Of a stretch of 64,000 bases of DNA, positions 11,602 to 23,324 are shown piece by piece. Location: NCBI GenBank assembly GCA_003290165.1, contig QNQO01007626.1:124001-188000 (forward strand), read 5' to 3'. A model generated the notes under the pieces. It had not been told where the DNA came from. It did no database searches and saw only the letters and a list, made by a program, of their open reading frames with translations. Position 1 is the stretch's first letter. Every line of letters starts with the position of its first letter. This DNA comes from Berberis thunbergii (Eukaryota > Streptophyta > Magnoliopsida > Ranunculales > Berberidaceae). The position numbers and the translations under genes were made by a program.

Positions 11602-13223
11602 GAGCAATTCTAGATGTCGAGGGTTTGGGCGAGGTTTTGGGCGAGGGAAGTGCGTCGCACGCGAGCAGGTGAAAAAAAAAAAAAGATTTGCGAGGGAAAT
11701 CAAAAGTTTGGGCAAGAAGAAGAGGGAATGGGGAGAGCTCTCCCCATTTTCATTCTCAAGCTACCTCAGACCTCCCTCTCCCTCTCCCCATTTTCATTCT
11801 CGAGTTCAAGCTCAAGCTCAGACCTCCCTCTCCCTCTCCCCATTTTCCATCTCGACACCCTCTCCCCCAACGAAACTCTCCCTCTCTATCATCGACTCAA
11901 ACGAAGCCAGAGAAGAAGAAGGAGAAGAAGCTCACCCTCGTCCCTTCCCTCTCGCAAAAGCTAAGGTAAGTTTTCATTTATTTCTAGATCTAGGGTTTTT
12001 AGATCTAGGGTTTCTCATTTTAGATCTAGGGCTTTTCATTTTAGATCTAGGGTTTCTCACCAATATAAACTGAAAAGCATTCATGATGGTTTGGTTCTAT
12101 GGGGTTGATGATAAGAGAATCAAGAGCTTGTTGTAGCTTTGGGTTTCGAATGAAATTTCAATGATGGAAAAGAGAGGAAGAGATGGTATTTGGAGGGTTG
12201 AGGTAGGTGGTATTGGACTCTAGGAGGTCTTACTAGAATTTAAAGATACTAATATTATTAGTTTCTTCTTAGTTAATTTTTTGAGCAATCCATTCGGAAT
12301 TTCGGACTTACTAAAGATTTTTATTCCTGTTCCTTTTGTGATCTTTTTATCAACTTGAAAATATGCATAGCCATTCTGTTAAATGAATCATAAAAAAAGT
12401 CATGCCTCTTCATTTTGTTGGTGTAACCACTATGCTTAGTACTGTGTTTATATGCCAATATGTGTTCACTATCCTTGCTGAGGCAAACCACCCACAAGAA
12501 TGGTTACATTGGTATAACTTTCTATCTGATAGAACACAAGAAAAAGCTTACTTCTGTTGTTCACAGAAGCGAGAGTACTTGCCCAAATACATCACAATGA
12601 GCTTTTGGGATCTTTTGTTTACTGCATTGGTTCCTTCTCTGGAAGTACTTATAGTGACTGGTCTTGGAACATTTATCGCATCAGATTTTGTTGGTATTTT
12701 GAGTGAGGAGGCCAGAAGTTTTATGAATCGGGTGAGTTATTTCGACCAATGAGCTGCAAAATTTAACAAAAATAGATCACATTAAATAAAAAATTACAAA
12801 AACAATCTACATTGTTGTCAAAGTAATTATATGTTGTTATTGTATAAGGCTGTTCTGTATGTATCCTTGTTTTGAACTGTCTTCAAACTTGTTAAATTTA
12901 AGAACAAAGTTTCCTTTGGATAGATTGTATTTTACGTATTCAATCCATCACTCGTGGGTTCTAATTTGGCTGATACGGTAACAGCGCAAAGTCTTGTTGA
13001 GATGTAAGTTCTTTCAACTTCTGTTACAGTTTATAAAAGTTAGCCGAAAAATAGAGCTGTTTTCCTCTATTCTATTATTTTCTGGTATGATTTTGTTTCA
13101 TGTTCAGGTGGTTCATGCCAATCAATATCCTCATCACATTTCTTTGCGGATCAGCACTTGGATGGATATTTATCAAAGTTACTCGAGCTCCTTCTCAGCT
13201 GAAAGCCCTCATAATGGGTATCT
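11602..13223 (+). repeat. Left arm of a 1.6-kb inverted repeat
   Basis: The arm matches 18867-17221 read in reverse complement, nearly identical over its whole length (for example one A/T difference in the CCACCCACAAGAATGG segment). It begins GAGCAATTCTAGATGTCGAGG, the terminal signature shared with the MULE-type MITEs of this window. It includes a leader-like CT-rich stretch, a putative 5' UTR intron donor near 11967, and PILS exons 1 to 3. Homology stops inside exon 3 at 13223. No 9-bp duplication is found outside the two arms. Confidence 0.92.
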
Positions 13224-15360
13224 GTTCCGCAAGTAAGAGCATACAAAGATACATGTAAGTGTGTGTGTTTGTGGTTCTCAAGGCTATGTTTTCACAAACA
13301 AAAGTGAAAATTCTAAATTCACTGCATGTATTGGAAATTAGATCTGTATTAGTCCATTTGGAAATGAAGAAACATGCTCGTCAAATGGCCTAGCCTACGC
13401 TTCACTTTCTATGGCAGTATGATCTGTATTCATTTTTTTTCCTTTGCATTTAGATACACCAGAGTATGTAACGTCACACTAATTGTGTATTGTTTCTCAG
13501 ATAGGAGCCATTTACATATGGACTTATGTCTACAACATCATGCGTGTATCTTCACTCACTCCTCCACCAGCTAATATAAACGGTTTCAGAACTTATTTAG
13601 AATTTGATGGAGTAAGTTTTGCTGGGGAACCCCCAGAAGTACTTGACGAATGTCAAACTGAAGCACTTTTACCTTATAGATCAGACGAAAATGTGAAGGT
13701 TGTTTCTTTGCTTGTCATTTCACCCCTAAACTATAAATCTTGCATTCTTTGAATTGTTTGTGTTAAAATATTCTCCAGCTACTCTTTCAATAGTTCTCTT
13801 TCATATATGTTTTGAATTGTGGAAAAAGGAGGAACTTCGTGGTCTGAGAATGTTCAGTTATGCTGGTCACATAATTCCTGCATCATTAGAGCAGTTTGTC
13901 TATAAGTTAAATGTAAAGAAGTTTTACGTGAGGGCACAATTCAATCAATATCTTATATCAAAGAGCAAGCCAATTTGGATAACTATTTTGACCTTGTCTT
14001 CCTGAATTCTACAACAGGTTCCACTCCGCGTTAAGTGTGTGGAATGGTTGAAGATATTTGCAGAAAAGATCAACTTGAAGAACATATTCGCACCTTCAAC
14101 CTGTGGGGCGGTAATAGTGATTGTGCTTTTTTATTTTCTTTAGTAGCTACTTACTGCGTTTGTGAACAACATTATTTTTTTCAATAGCTACTCTTTGCAT
14201 TGTTCAAATTCTAAAGTGTCTACTTTTAAAGGTGGATTTGAAGTCTTTATCAATTCTGGTAATCTAAACACTATATATATATTCACAAAATAGAAGTTTG
14301 ACATTTAGGATGAATTTTCATGTATAATGTGTCTGACTAGTTCTCTGAACTAAAGACTTTTGTTTTCTTTATAGATTGCTGGATTTTTCGTGGGATTGGT
14401 TCCTCCAGTCAGGAAGTTATTGATAGGAGACAGTGCTCCTCTTCAAGTGATTACAAAATCTGCCTCTTTGGTGAGGTAGGAGACACGACCTCAAATCCCC
14501 TTTCTCTGATATAAAAATTGTGAATGTGAATCATTCTGAATAATTGCACGAGTCTGGATACTGCAAAATTTTATATTTTTTCTCTTTTTGCTAAGACATG
14601 TTTAACTGCATAATGACTAACTGAACCCAATTCTTTATACTCACCAGGGAAGGAGCGGTCCCAACTATCACGCTTATAATAGGTGGAAACCTTCTAAGTG
14701 GTATTATACAACTCAATATTCATCTGTTTCTTATGCACCTTTAGTTAACCTAATTAATTGGATGTTCATCTGATTTTGAAACGAAGTTGTTTGATACTAC
14801 TAAGTGTTTCAGTTCAGGTCTCAAAGGGTCAGGACTAAAGAAGAGAATTATTGCTGGTGTCTTGATTGTTCGCTTTCTTTTCCTGCCTGTAATTGGTATT
14901 GGTGTCGTCAAAGCCGCTATCCGTGCTGGCTTTGTAAAATCAGAAGCACAGTACCAGTTTGTTCTTATGCTTCAATATGAGGTGCCACCGGCAAACAACA
15001 TAAGTATGGTTTGATTATACCTCCAACTTCATATCTTTGTACTAATTCATACTGTTACAAATAAAAATAGGGTATGCTTTATGTTGTTCTAATCTATCTA
15101 ATCAATCACACACAAATCCATCTTCACCATCATATTTGCTTTGATGGATAATTATGTATTTTATAATTTTGAACGAGAAAACAATTTGTTCTCTTAATTA
15201 ATTCTTCTAATACGAGTTCATCGTGACATTAACAGGTACAATTGCACAACTGTTTAAGTCTGGCGAAAATGAATGTGCAGTTTTTATGTTATGGACCTAT
15301 GCCTTTGCAGCATTTGGAATTACTATTTGGGCCACCCTCTACATGATCCTCGTGTCTTGA
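12597..15360 (+). pseudogene. PIN-LIKES (PILS) auxin carrier gene, exon 4 damaged
   Basis: PILS proteins are ER-membrane carriers thought to hold auxin inside the ER. Exons read from the sequence are: 12597-12731 (MSFWDLL start), 12924-13003, 13108-13232 (MPINILITFLCGSALGW), a remnant near 13338-13415 (CSSNGLAYASLSMA), 13501-13698, 14018-14110, 14375-14475, 14648-14700, 14818-15003 and 15236-15360 (ending MILVS). Splice sites are GT-AG and the phases of most junctions fit. The part of exon 4 that should carry the conserved GNLGNL segment and the following proline-cysteine stretch is not found between 13233 and 13337. The gene is therefore probably a pseudogene, or makes a shortened carrier. 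Its 5' end lies in the inverted-repeat arm, so the repeat terminus may act as its promoter. Confidence 0.82.
13233..13337 (+). other. Site of missing PILS exon 4 start
   Basis: In the family this position holds the exon continuing GICSA with GNLGNL and a proline-rich helix. Here only short GT-rich, intron-like sequence is present before the open part resumes at about CSSNGLAYASLSMA. It is a deletion, or a very diverged exon. Confidence 0.5.
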
Positions 15361-16212
15361 TTATATCAGCAGTTGTTGTATTGTTGCTATACCAAGTGCA
15401 GTGCTGTATTGTTGCTTTATGGAGAATTATAATGGCTATTAGAAACTCTTATAAATAGGAAAGTCTGTAACAGAAAGGAATTCATTCATTCTTCTTTGTA
15501 ATCATTTTGTACAAGTGAGCACATTGCTCTCTAAGGAGATTGACAATCTCGAATTCTGCCTAGTACATTACAGTCTATTCAGACCATTGTAACCCTTACA
15601 TTTTAATCAAGTAAATCTTTCAATCCTGTGACTCTTTTGTTGTGGCTTGTTGCTAAAAACTGCAGTAGCATTCCCCATTCTTTTCTGTAATTGCATTAGC
15701 AGGTTGAGCATTGAACTGTCCAATTCTGCAGAATATTGGTAAGAACTGACCTGTGTTGCTATGTTGTGCAGGACAGAATCAAGCCAATGCAGTTCTACTG
15801 ACAGTTTCAGGCAATAGATGGTATACTCCTTGCTGAATTAGCAATACAAGCAAAGAAGAGAAATTAAAGAATGAAGAACCTGTAAATGTAAACTCTGAAT
15901 TGATGTTAGCAAATGGAATGGATTGTATTGAATAAGAAGGCTAATTCGAGATTACCTAATCTCCTGTAGGGCAATTGCTCAATTGTACAAATTGTTTTCA
16001 AATCAATGAATCCCTATTTCTCTTATTGATCTCCTATTTATACAATTATCTAACATACCCTCTGACAGTAACACTAACAGAGCACCTATAACTAACATAA
16101 CCACTGACAGAGCACCTAACAGACTTTTTAACAGAGCACCTAACAGAATCTCATCCTACAGATAGCCTACTTAACAGAACAGCAGCAACCACCTTGTAAT
16201 AGCACCCCCTTG
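15361..16212 (+). other. PILS 3' UTR and spacer
   Basis: The 3' UTR presumably ends within the first 250 bases. From about 16058 to 16180 the motif ACAGAGCACCTAACAGA is loosely repeated four times. No coding sequence was recognised. Confidence 0.5.
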
Positions 16213-16309
16213 GGAACTTCTTTGATGCTCACTGAGGGATCCTTTGGCAATGGCAAGTTGGAGCCATACTTGGAAGGCATCACAAACGACATCTGCCACT
16301 TTTCCTGAT
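16213..16309 (-). pseudogene. SOUL heme-binding-protein exon fragment (copy 1)
   Basis: The minus strand after a TCTGCAG acceptor encodes a run with the parts [13 protein letters not shown] and [15 protein letters not shown]. This is the conserved centre of plant SOUL/heme-binding-like proteins. Only one exon and part of the intron upstream of it (to about 16402) are present. The same block recurs at 16930-17118, in the same orientation, on the other side of a kinase fragment. Confidence 0.72.
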
Positions 16310-16402
16310 CTGCAGACTGATCAAATAAGAATGTCAAAACTTGAGAAAGAAATTTTTTACAGTAAACTACAGTTTTTTTTATTCTCAACCCAATCATTCA
16401 AA
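16213..16402. repeat. Direct repeat unit A (partner 16930-17118)
   Basis: About 190 bases almost identical to 16930-17118, covering the SOUL exon and adjoining intron. The two units flank the NIK1-like fragment as direct repeats. Confidence 0.9.
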
Positions 16403-16425
16403 GAAGCTTTCATTCAAAACAATAG

Positions 16426-16749
16426 GTGAGGAAAATCCATCAAGAAAAGAAGCTTGATGTACTTGTTGACAAAGACATCAAAGAAAACTATGATCATATA
16501 GAGCTAGAAGAAATTGTTCAAGTGGCTCTGTTAAGCACCCAGTACCTTCCAGCCTACAGACCAAAGATGTCTGAAGTGGTACGAATGCTTGAAGGTGATG
16601 GGCTTGCTGAAAGATGGGAAGCTTCTCAGAAAGCTGAAGCAACCAAATGCAAATCAGCTCATAATTTCTCCTCATCAGAGCGATACTCTGATCTCACGGA
16701 CGATTCCTCCTTATTAGTCCAAGCAATGGAACTGTCAGGTCCAAGATGA
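16426..16749 (+). pseudogene. NIK1-like LRR receptor kinase, last exon fragment
   Basis: 107 codons open from an AG acceptor to a natural stop. They carry the end of the kinase domain ([32 protein letters not shown]) and the conserved tail ([19 protein letters not shown], then AMELSGPR). This is the signature of NIK-type NSP-interacting kinases. Those are plasma-membrane LRR receptor kinases acting in antiviral translation control. The upstream kinase core, membrane segment and LRRs are absent. About 170 bases of apparent 3' UTR follow. It sits between two SOUL-exon repeats, so it was most likely moved here as a fragment. On its own it cannot be an active kinase. Confidence 0.88.
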
Positions 16750-16929
16750 ATTTATTACCAAATAAACGAAGAAGAAAACCAACGTGAATATGTATAGTAG
16801 TACCATATTCCTGCGCCAAAAGGTCGTTATGGTACAATTACTGAATGTACAGACAGAATCGGATTTCTGAGGAACTCACATTATTTAGATTAAGTGAGTG
16901 GGGCCTATAATGGCATTTTCTTTCAGTAA

Positions 16930-17026
16930 GGAACTTCTTTGATGCTCACTGAGGGATCCTGTGGCAATGGCAAGTTGGAGCCATACTTGGAAGGCATCAC
17001 AAACGACATCTGCCACTTTTCCTGAT
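16930..17026 (-). pseudogene. SOUL heme-binding-protein exon fragment (copy 2)
   Basis: Almost the same as the exon at 16213-16309, with a TTTGCAG acceptor instead of TCTGCAG and a few substitutions. The same conserved SOUL segment is readable. Confidence 0.7.
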
Positions 17027-17118
17027 CTGCAAACTAATCAAATAAGAATGTCAAAACTTGAGAAAGAAATTTTTTACAGTAAACTACAGTTTTTTTTATT
17101 CTCAACCCAATCAATCAA
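16930..17118. repeat. Direct repeat unit A (partner 16213-16402)
   Basis: Second copy of the 190-base SOUL exon plus intron block. It diverges after the shared CTCAACCCAATC segment. Confidence 0.9.
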
Positions 17119-17220
17119 ACACTCAAATACCCATTCTCATTTGTAGACTCACTTTTTATTAATTTATTTATCTTGTTGTAGTTTCTCTATTCATGTACCC
17201 ACTCTCCTTCAAGTCTGCTA

Positions 17221-17845
17221 GATACCCATTATGAGGGCTTTCAGCTAAGAAGGAGCTCGAGTAACTTTGATAAATATCCATCCAAGTGCTGATCCGCAAA
17301 GAAATGTGATGAGGATATTGATTGGCATGAACCACCTGAACATGAAACAAAATCATACCAGAAAATAATAGAATAGAGGAAAACAGCTCTATTTTTCGGC
17401 TAACTTTTATAAACTGTAACAGAAGTTGAAAGAACTTACATCTCAACAAGACTTTGCGCTGTTACCGTATCAGCCAAATTAGAACCCACGAGTGATGGAT
17501 TGAATACGTAAAATACAATCTATCCAAAGGAAACTTTGTTCTTAAATTTAACAAGTTTGAAGACAGTTCAAAACAAGGATACATACAGAACAACCTTATA
17601 CAATAACAGCATATAATTACTTTGACAACAATGTAGATTGTTTTTGTAATTTTTTATTTAATGTGATCTATTTTTGTTAAATTTTGCAGCTCATTGGTCG
17701 AAATAACTCACCCGATTCATAAAACTTCTGGCCTCCTCACTCAAATACCAACAAAATCTGATGCGATAAATGTTCCAAGACCAGTCACTATAAGTACTTC
17801 CAGAGAAGGAACCAATGCAGTAAACAAAAGATCCCAAAAGCTCAT
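17221..17845 (-). pseudogene. Second partial copy of PILS exons 1-3
   Basis: This is the inverted duplicate of 12597-13223. The start codon is at 17845-17843. One T is missing from the run after FVG (GGTATTTGAG here, GGTATTTTGAG in the other copy), so exon 1 shifts frame. The copy ends inside exon 3 at 17221. It therefore cannot encode a carrier. Transcribed together with the plus-strand gene it would pair as the second arm of a hairpin. Confidence 0.85.
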
Positions 17846-18867
17846 TGTGATGTATTTGGGCAAGTACTCTCGCTTCTGTGAACAACAAAAGTAAGCTTTT
17901 TCTTGTGTTCTATCAGATAGAAAGTTATACCAATGTAACCATTCATGTGGGTGGTTTGCCTCAGCAAGGATAGTGAACACATATTGGCATATAAACACAG
18001 TACTAAGCATAGTGGTTACACCAACAAAATGAAGAGGCATGACTTTTTTTATGATTCATTTAACAGAATGGCTATGCATATTTTCAAGTTGATAAAAAGA
18101 TCACAAAAGGAACAGGAATAAAAATCTTTAGTAAGTCCGAAATTCCGAATGGATTGCTCAAAAAATTAACTAAGAAGAAACTAATAATATTAGTATCTTT
18201 AAATTCTAGTAAGACCTCCTAGAGTCCAATACCACCTACCTCAACCCTCCAAATACCATCTCTTCCTCTCTTTTCCATCATTGAAATTTCATTCGAAACC
18301 CAAAGCTACAACAAGCTCTTGATTCTCTTATCATCAACCCCATAGAACCAAACCATCATGAATGCTTTTCAGTTTATATTGGTGAGAAACCCTAGATCTA
18401 AAATGAAAAGCCCTAGATCTAAAATGAGAAACCCTAGATCTAAAAACCCTAGATCTAGAAATAAATGAAAACTTACCTTAGCTTTTGCGAGAGGGAAGGG
18501 ACGAGGGTGAGCTTCTTCTCCTTCTTCTTCTCTGGCTTCGTTTGAGTCGATGATAGAGAGGGAGAGTTTCGTTGGGGGAGAGGGTGTCGAGATGGAAAAT
18601 GGGGAGAGGGTGTCGAGATGGAAAATGGGGAGAGGGAGAGGGAGGTCTGAGCTTGAGCTTGAACTCGAGAATGAAAATGGGGAGAGGGAGAGGGAGGTCT
18701 GAGGTAGCTTGAGAATGAAAATGGGGAGAGCTCTCCCCATTCCCTCTTCTTCTCGCCCAAAATTTTGATTTCCCTCGCAAATCTTTTTTTTTTTTTTCAC
18801 CTGCTCGCGTGCGACGCACTTCCCTCGCCCAAAACCTCGCCCAAACCCTCGACATCTAGAATTGCTC
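17221..18867 (-). repeat. Right arm of the 1.6-kb inverted repeat
   Basis: Reverse complement of 13223-11602. The outer end mirrors the left arm (minus strand GAGCAATTCTAGATGTCGAGG at 18867). This arm carries an extra tandem copy of a GGGAGAGGGTGTCGAGATGG unit (about 18585-18640), which accounts for much of the length difference. Confidence 0.92.
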
Positions 18868-19724
18868 TTCCTACGGTAAAACAGATGACGACCACAAAGG
18901 CATTTGGGGTGGGAAAACATGCGCATTTTTCCAGAATGTATTGTGCACTTTGAAGTCGTTTATGTACAATCTAATGAAAACATAAAAACTCACAATTGAT
19001 CATCTTTTCGGTACCTGCTAGTAGATTAGGTTTGTGATACAAATTAACTAGAGTCCAGATTCGCGCGATGGTGTAGAGATTTGGTTTTTTTTTTTTATGT
19101 CAAAGATATTGGATAAGGAATTTTTCATAAGAAACACAAGGGACATGCCATACCTATGCACACTCACGGTCCATGGTCGCATGGTTTAGGGACAAAAAAG
19201 TCGTTGGCAACACATGTAGTGTGCAACACATGTAATGTAAGTAAGGTAATGTTACAATTCATTGTAATTGGCCTCAGCCGTGAAAAGAAAATGGCTGCAT
19301 GTTTTATCGAACACAAGAATGAGTTTACAAATGCATACAACATTGTGAAGATGTTAAAATTCTTGATTGCTTCAATGTATCTCAATATAATTCATCTACA
19401 CATGAAGGCCGTTCTTGTTCATGACAATGAAATAGAAGGAATAATCAATCAACTATGACATTATGTGTATAGAAAATGGAAAGTTTGTTTAGACTTTCTA
19501 ATTTTAATTGAGAGAAAAGCATGGAAAAACAGTTTATACATAGAGAAAATCACGTTTAAGAATTGAATTATGAGTAAAGAGTGAGAGAGTAAACAGGGAA
19601 GAAAGGTAATGCAAACAATTAATTACATAGAGAGAGAGTATCACCAACTTTGGCTCCCCTGTTCTTGCCTATCAGATATTCCTATATCAATAACTTGTAA
19701 CGAAAATGCAATTACAATGCTCAT
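18868..19724. other. Spacer, nothing recognised
   Basis: A 100-codon open frame (19156-19458, plus) has no similarity that I recognise and lacks codon bias. The rest is AT-rich. Confidence 0.45.
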
Positions 19725-20568
19725 TAAAGGTGGGCATTTTATTCTGCGATTTTGATTCTGTTCCGGTCTTGTCTTATTTCATTTCGATTTTATGGTCATT
19801 TTGGAATTAATCAAACTCATCTTGATTTCATCTTGTCCCAATCTAGAGTTGGATGGGATGAGATCGGGATGGAGATTTTCAATCCCCCAATCCCATCTCA
19901 TTCGGAACTTATTTTTATTATTTAATATATTTTTTTATTAATTTTAATCAAACTACTCTGCTAAAGAAAATTTTATGATGTGTTGAAATTAAATCAAAAC
20001 ATCTATTGTTTTAAAATTTATTTGATTTGATATTATTTGTTTAGATAGAAACTTTAGTTTAAATGTTTTAGGTCAAATAAAATTCATAAAAATTAATGTT
20101 TTTTCATATTTTAGATCGGTTATAGGACAATTGTTTTTATTGAAACTAAAGACAAATGATAGTTTCGTTGTTTAGTTTTGCACTATGAATTATGTAGTTG
20201 AAAACTTTGTCAATGAGCAATGTTTTTCATTTTTAAACTTACATTAAGACAACTTGAGAACTTACATCATCTATACAAGATACAATTATGAGTAATGTAA
20301 GTTGAAATTTTACATGACATTTTATATTGTTATGATGAAAGTTATATGTAGATAAATTAAGTATTATTGGCATGTGAACAATGTGAAATCAAATTTTTTT
20401 TTTATTCTTCATTGGAAGACTATTTAATACATGTTCATCCCATCTCGTCTCGAACTCATTTGAAATGGGACGAGGTCAGGAAAATATTTATCCCATTCCA
20501 ATCTCAAACAAACGGAATGAGATATAAATGAGGTTCATCCCATTCCACTTGTCCCGTGTCCACCTCTA
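19725..20568. mobile_element. Candidate hAT-like nonautonomous element, decayed
   Basis: The left end is TAAAGGTGGGCA and the inverted right end is TAGAGGTGGACA. The subterminal regions have inverted GGGATGAGAT / ATCCCATT-type sequence. The flanking octamers ATGCTCAT and GTGTTTAC agree at four positions and differ only by transitions at the others. They could be an old 8-bp duplication. No coding sequence. Confidence 0.4.
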
Positions 20569-20629
20569 GTGTTTACGTCTGTCCTTCACAAAACTTTTAA
20601 CTTGTTTTGTGTTTCATTCATTTCAAATG

Positions 20630-20755
20630 CGCTAATTCTAAATGGCGAGGAAAGGGGTGTGACCGCTCATCCCCTTGAGATGCACGCTTTCTCAAATATT
20701 GCGGAGGATGAATGGTAACCCCGCTCGCCCGTTTACTCACCGCCTAGAAGAACTA
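20630..20755. mobile_element. MULE-type MITE, 126 bp, with 9-bp TSD
   Basis: Direct repeats TTTCAAATG (20621-20629 and 20756-20764) bracket an element with the left end CGCTAATTCTAAATGGCGAGG. Its inverted right end is related but more diverged (TAGTTCTTCTAGGCGG). The left-end signature is the one seen in the other MULE-type elements of this window. Confidence 0.7.
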
Positions 20756-20764
20756 TTTCAAATG

Positions 20765-23078
20765 TGACAAAACAACCAATGGGTACTTTTGTAAACTAAA
20801 TGTTTAACTTTAAATTTTGTTTAGTACACAAACTTCAAGAGCTAATTTTTTTTAGTTTTTTACTCTTTTGGACCTAAAAATTCTTATTTTATGCTTTCCA
20901 TCAACAAACTTTCAAATTTTCGAAAGAAAAAAAAAACCCAAGCAAAAGTTACAATTTGGAATAAGTGTATAATTATTTCAAGAAAATAGAACAATAAAAA
21001 ATGGTACTTGTGTAAAGAATAGTTTAGTTAAAATTAGACCACATGGTGGTGAACACCAAATGGACCTGGGACCTATGTTTCGCATCTCATTATTACAATT
21101 CCTAATAGAGTTTTAAGTTATGTGTATCACTATCAAGTATCAACATCACCATCCATGAACTTAATACTACAATTATATTCCCTATTATTAATTTGCCATT
21201 TGATTGGTGATTGTTTCCACTTTTTCAACCTTGACTGGATGCCCTTTTCTTTGCTTGCCCTAGACTAGAGTTAACTCATTTCACATGGATATTTGGGTAC
21301 GTTGGGAACCAATAACACGATCCACGTTGACATCGTGAATTATGTTTGTCAAAAAACTTAGTCTATGTATAAGCATGTTTATTGTAAATTTCTATATAAT
21401 ATATTGTTAGGTATTATAACAATCCAAATTCTTATATGCAAATCACAAAATAATATATTATATGCAAGTAAAGGAAATAAAAACTAATAACACTGAAATG
21501 TTAATAAAGAAACTATCAAATTCCAAGAGAACCCCAAAGCCTACTTTGGCTAAAAACTCCACTGTCTGTGACTTCAATAACGAGATTACAATCTCTTTAA
21601 TCAATTGGGAGTTTCATCAATCCTTAAGAGAATTAATAATCTCTTGATATAGTAAGTTTTTTACCTATTAATAAGTAGATTACAATCAACAATTTGATAA
21701 TATAAATTGTCATTACATTAAAATTGAGTAACCCTAGAATACCATTGGAGAAGAGAAATTTGACTACTTATAACGAAAATTGAAGGGATAGAGCTCACGT
21801 CTCATCAATGTCTTTTGATTTCCCGTAAATGCCTCCACCAAATGCACAAAATGCCCATTGTATCCCCCTTCGTCAAATACAATTCATAGATTCAAGCTTG
21901 CCTTTTTCATTTCTTTTAGCATTTCAAATTAGTTGGGATCCAAACCCATAGAATTCAATCTCAGAGGCAAAATTAAAATTTGATTTAGCTAGGATTTTGA
22001 CGTTCCATTATTCTGCATGTTAGTTTCAAACAGATAACTCACAAGAAATCACCCAAAAACACAGATAAACACTTCTGATGTTTCAATTCAAAATGATGCA
22101 AATCAAAGAGTATGTCGAAAGTCAGCCCACAAGCCGAACTTTATAGCTAAAATTCGTCATCAGAATTTTACCAACAATAGAAAAATCTCAATAATCATGC
22201 CAAAATAAAATAAGTAATTTGCCAAAAATCTAGTCCAAATCGAGTTCAGAATCACTTCCTAAACGATAAATGAAATATCACAAAAAATTACTAAAAATGT
22301 GGATTTGGAAGGGAAAACAATGAATTTTGACCTCGAAAAATATGTGCACCGAGCATAGCTCGGTGGCCACGACGTGTGTCGAAAAAAACTTTCAGAATTG
22401 GGGTCATATGTGCGGTTCTGATACCCATAGTCAAAGTTATGACCAAAATATCAAAACACATCCAAAATTGCCCCAATTAGGAAAAGATCACAATTACCTG
22501 TCATATTTGTGCTAATACGCCAACTCAAGGTATCTCGGTGCCAACAACGTGTTATCTGACAATTCAGCATCATTTGACTCGAATCCTCCTGCATCAGATT
22601 TGGCCTAAAAGTTTGGTTGAGCTCATTCGATCTGGGCTTAGTCCACTCAAATGACCATCCTTATTTGGATCAAGCAAAATTTGCTCACAATGAATTGAGA
22701 TTAGATCTAAAATATCAAATTTACGGCTTTAGAGCATGCCAACACCTAGTCACCTAGAACCTCATGTTTATCTTGGTTTTCACAAAGCAACAATTCTAGG
22801 TAGCCAGACCAATCAAACATTTTTTTTTATCATAGTTGAGATTTTTTAAAATTTTACCCTTTCTATAAATGATGTTTGTAATTGTGTTTTAAAAATAAAA
22901 ATGATATTATAAAAAAGCCCAACCTTAGGTCTAAAAATAATGAGCGGCTACCTAGCAAAACTGTTCCAGAAAGATAAAACTGAGTTTTAAGGAACTGATT
23001 TCCCTTAAAAAAAAATGATTTTAAGTTTATAATAAAAAGGTCAAAAAAGAAAAACAATTTTTTTTACCAAACTCCTAA
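20765..23078. other. AT-rich intergenic DNA, nothing recognised
   Basis: Short chance ORFs only (for example 21462-21647 and 22327-22515). No RNA gene, transposon end or coding similarity was seen. Confidence 0.5.
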
Positions 23079-23086
23079 AAGTTATG

Positions 23087-23267
23087 AGGGAAAGGGCGAG
23101 GAATTCAGCGAGGGAAATGAGCTGGCGAGGTGAGAGCCGTTCATTTCCCTCGAGATCCGTACGTTGACTTTTCACACGGATCTCGAGGAAAATGAACGGC
23201 TCTCACCTCGCCAGCTCATTTCCCTCGCTGAATTCCTCGCCCTTTCCCTCGACATTTAGAATTTCTC
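23087..23267. mobile_element. Palindromic MULE-type MITE upstream of the desaturase
   Basis: Two arms of about 75 bases (GCGAGGAATTCAGCGAGGG, then GAGCTGGCGAGGTGAGAG) form an almost perfect palindrome around about 23168. It is bracketed by direct AAGTTATG (23079-23086 and 23268-23275). The right terminus has the family signature (inverted: GAGAAATTCTAAATGTCGAGGG). The left arm lacks those first 18 bases. It lies about 60 bases upstream of the putative TATA box of the desaturase. Confidence 0.8.
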
Positions 23268-23324
23268 AAGTTATGGTCACACGACTTTCCACATGCCTGA
23301 CCCTTTGAGAAGCTAGGTAGGAGC

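Noticed and set aside
11602..18867. Calling the whole PILS unit a simple Pack-MULE transposition
   Set aside because: The nine bases outside the two tips (TTAGAAATA and TTCCTACGG) do not match, so transposition as one unit is not shown.
19156..19458. 100-codon plus-strand ORF with HGPWSHG start
   Set aside because: No similarity recognised, no splice or promoter context; likely chance.
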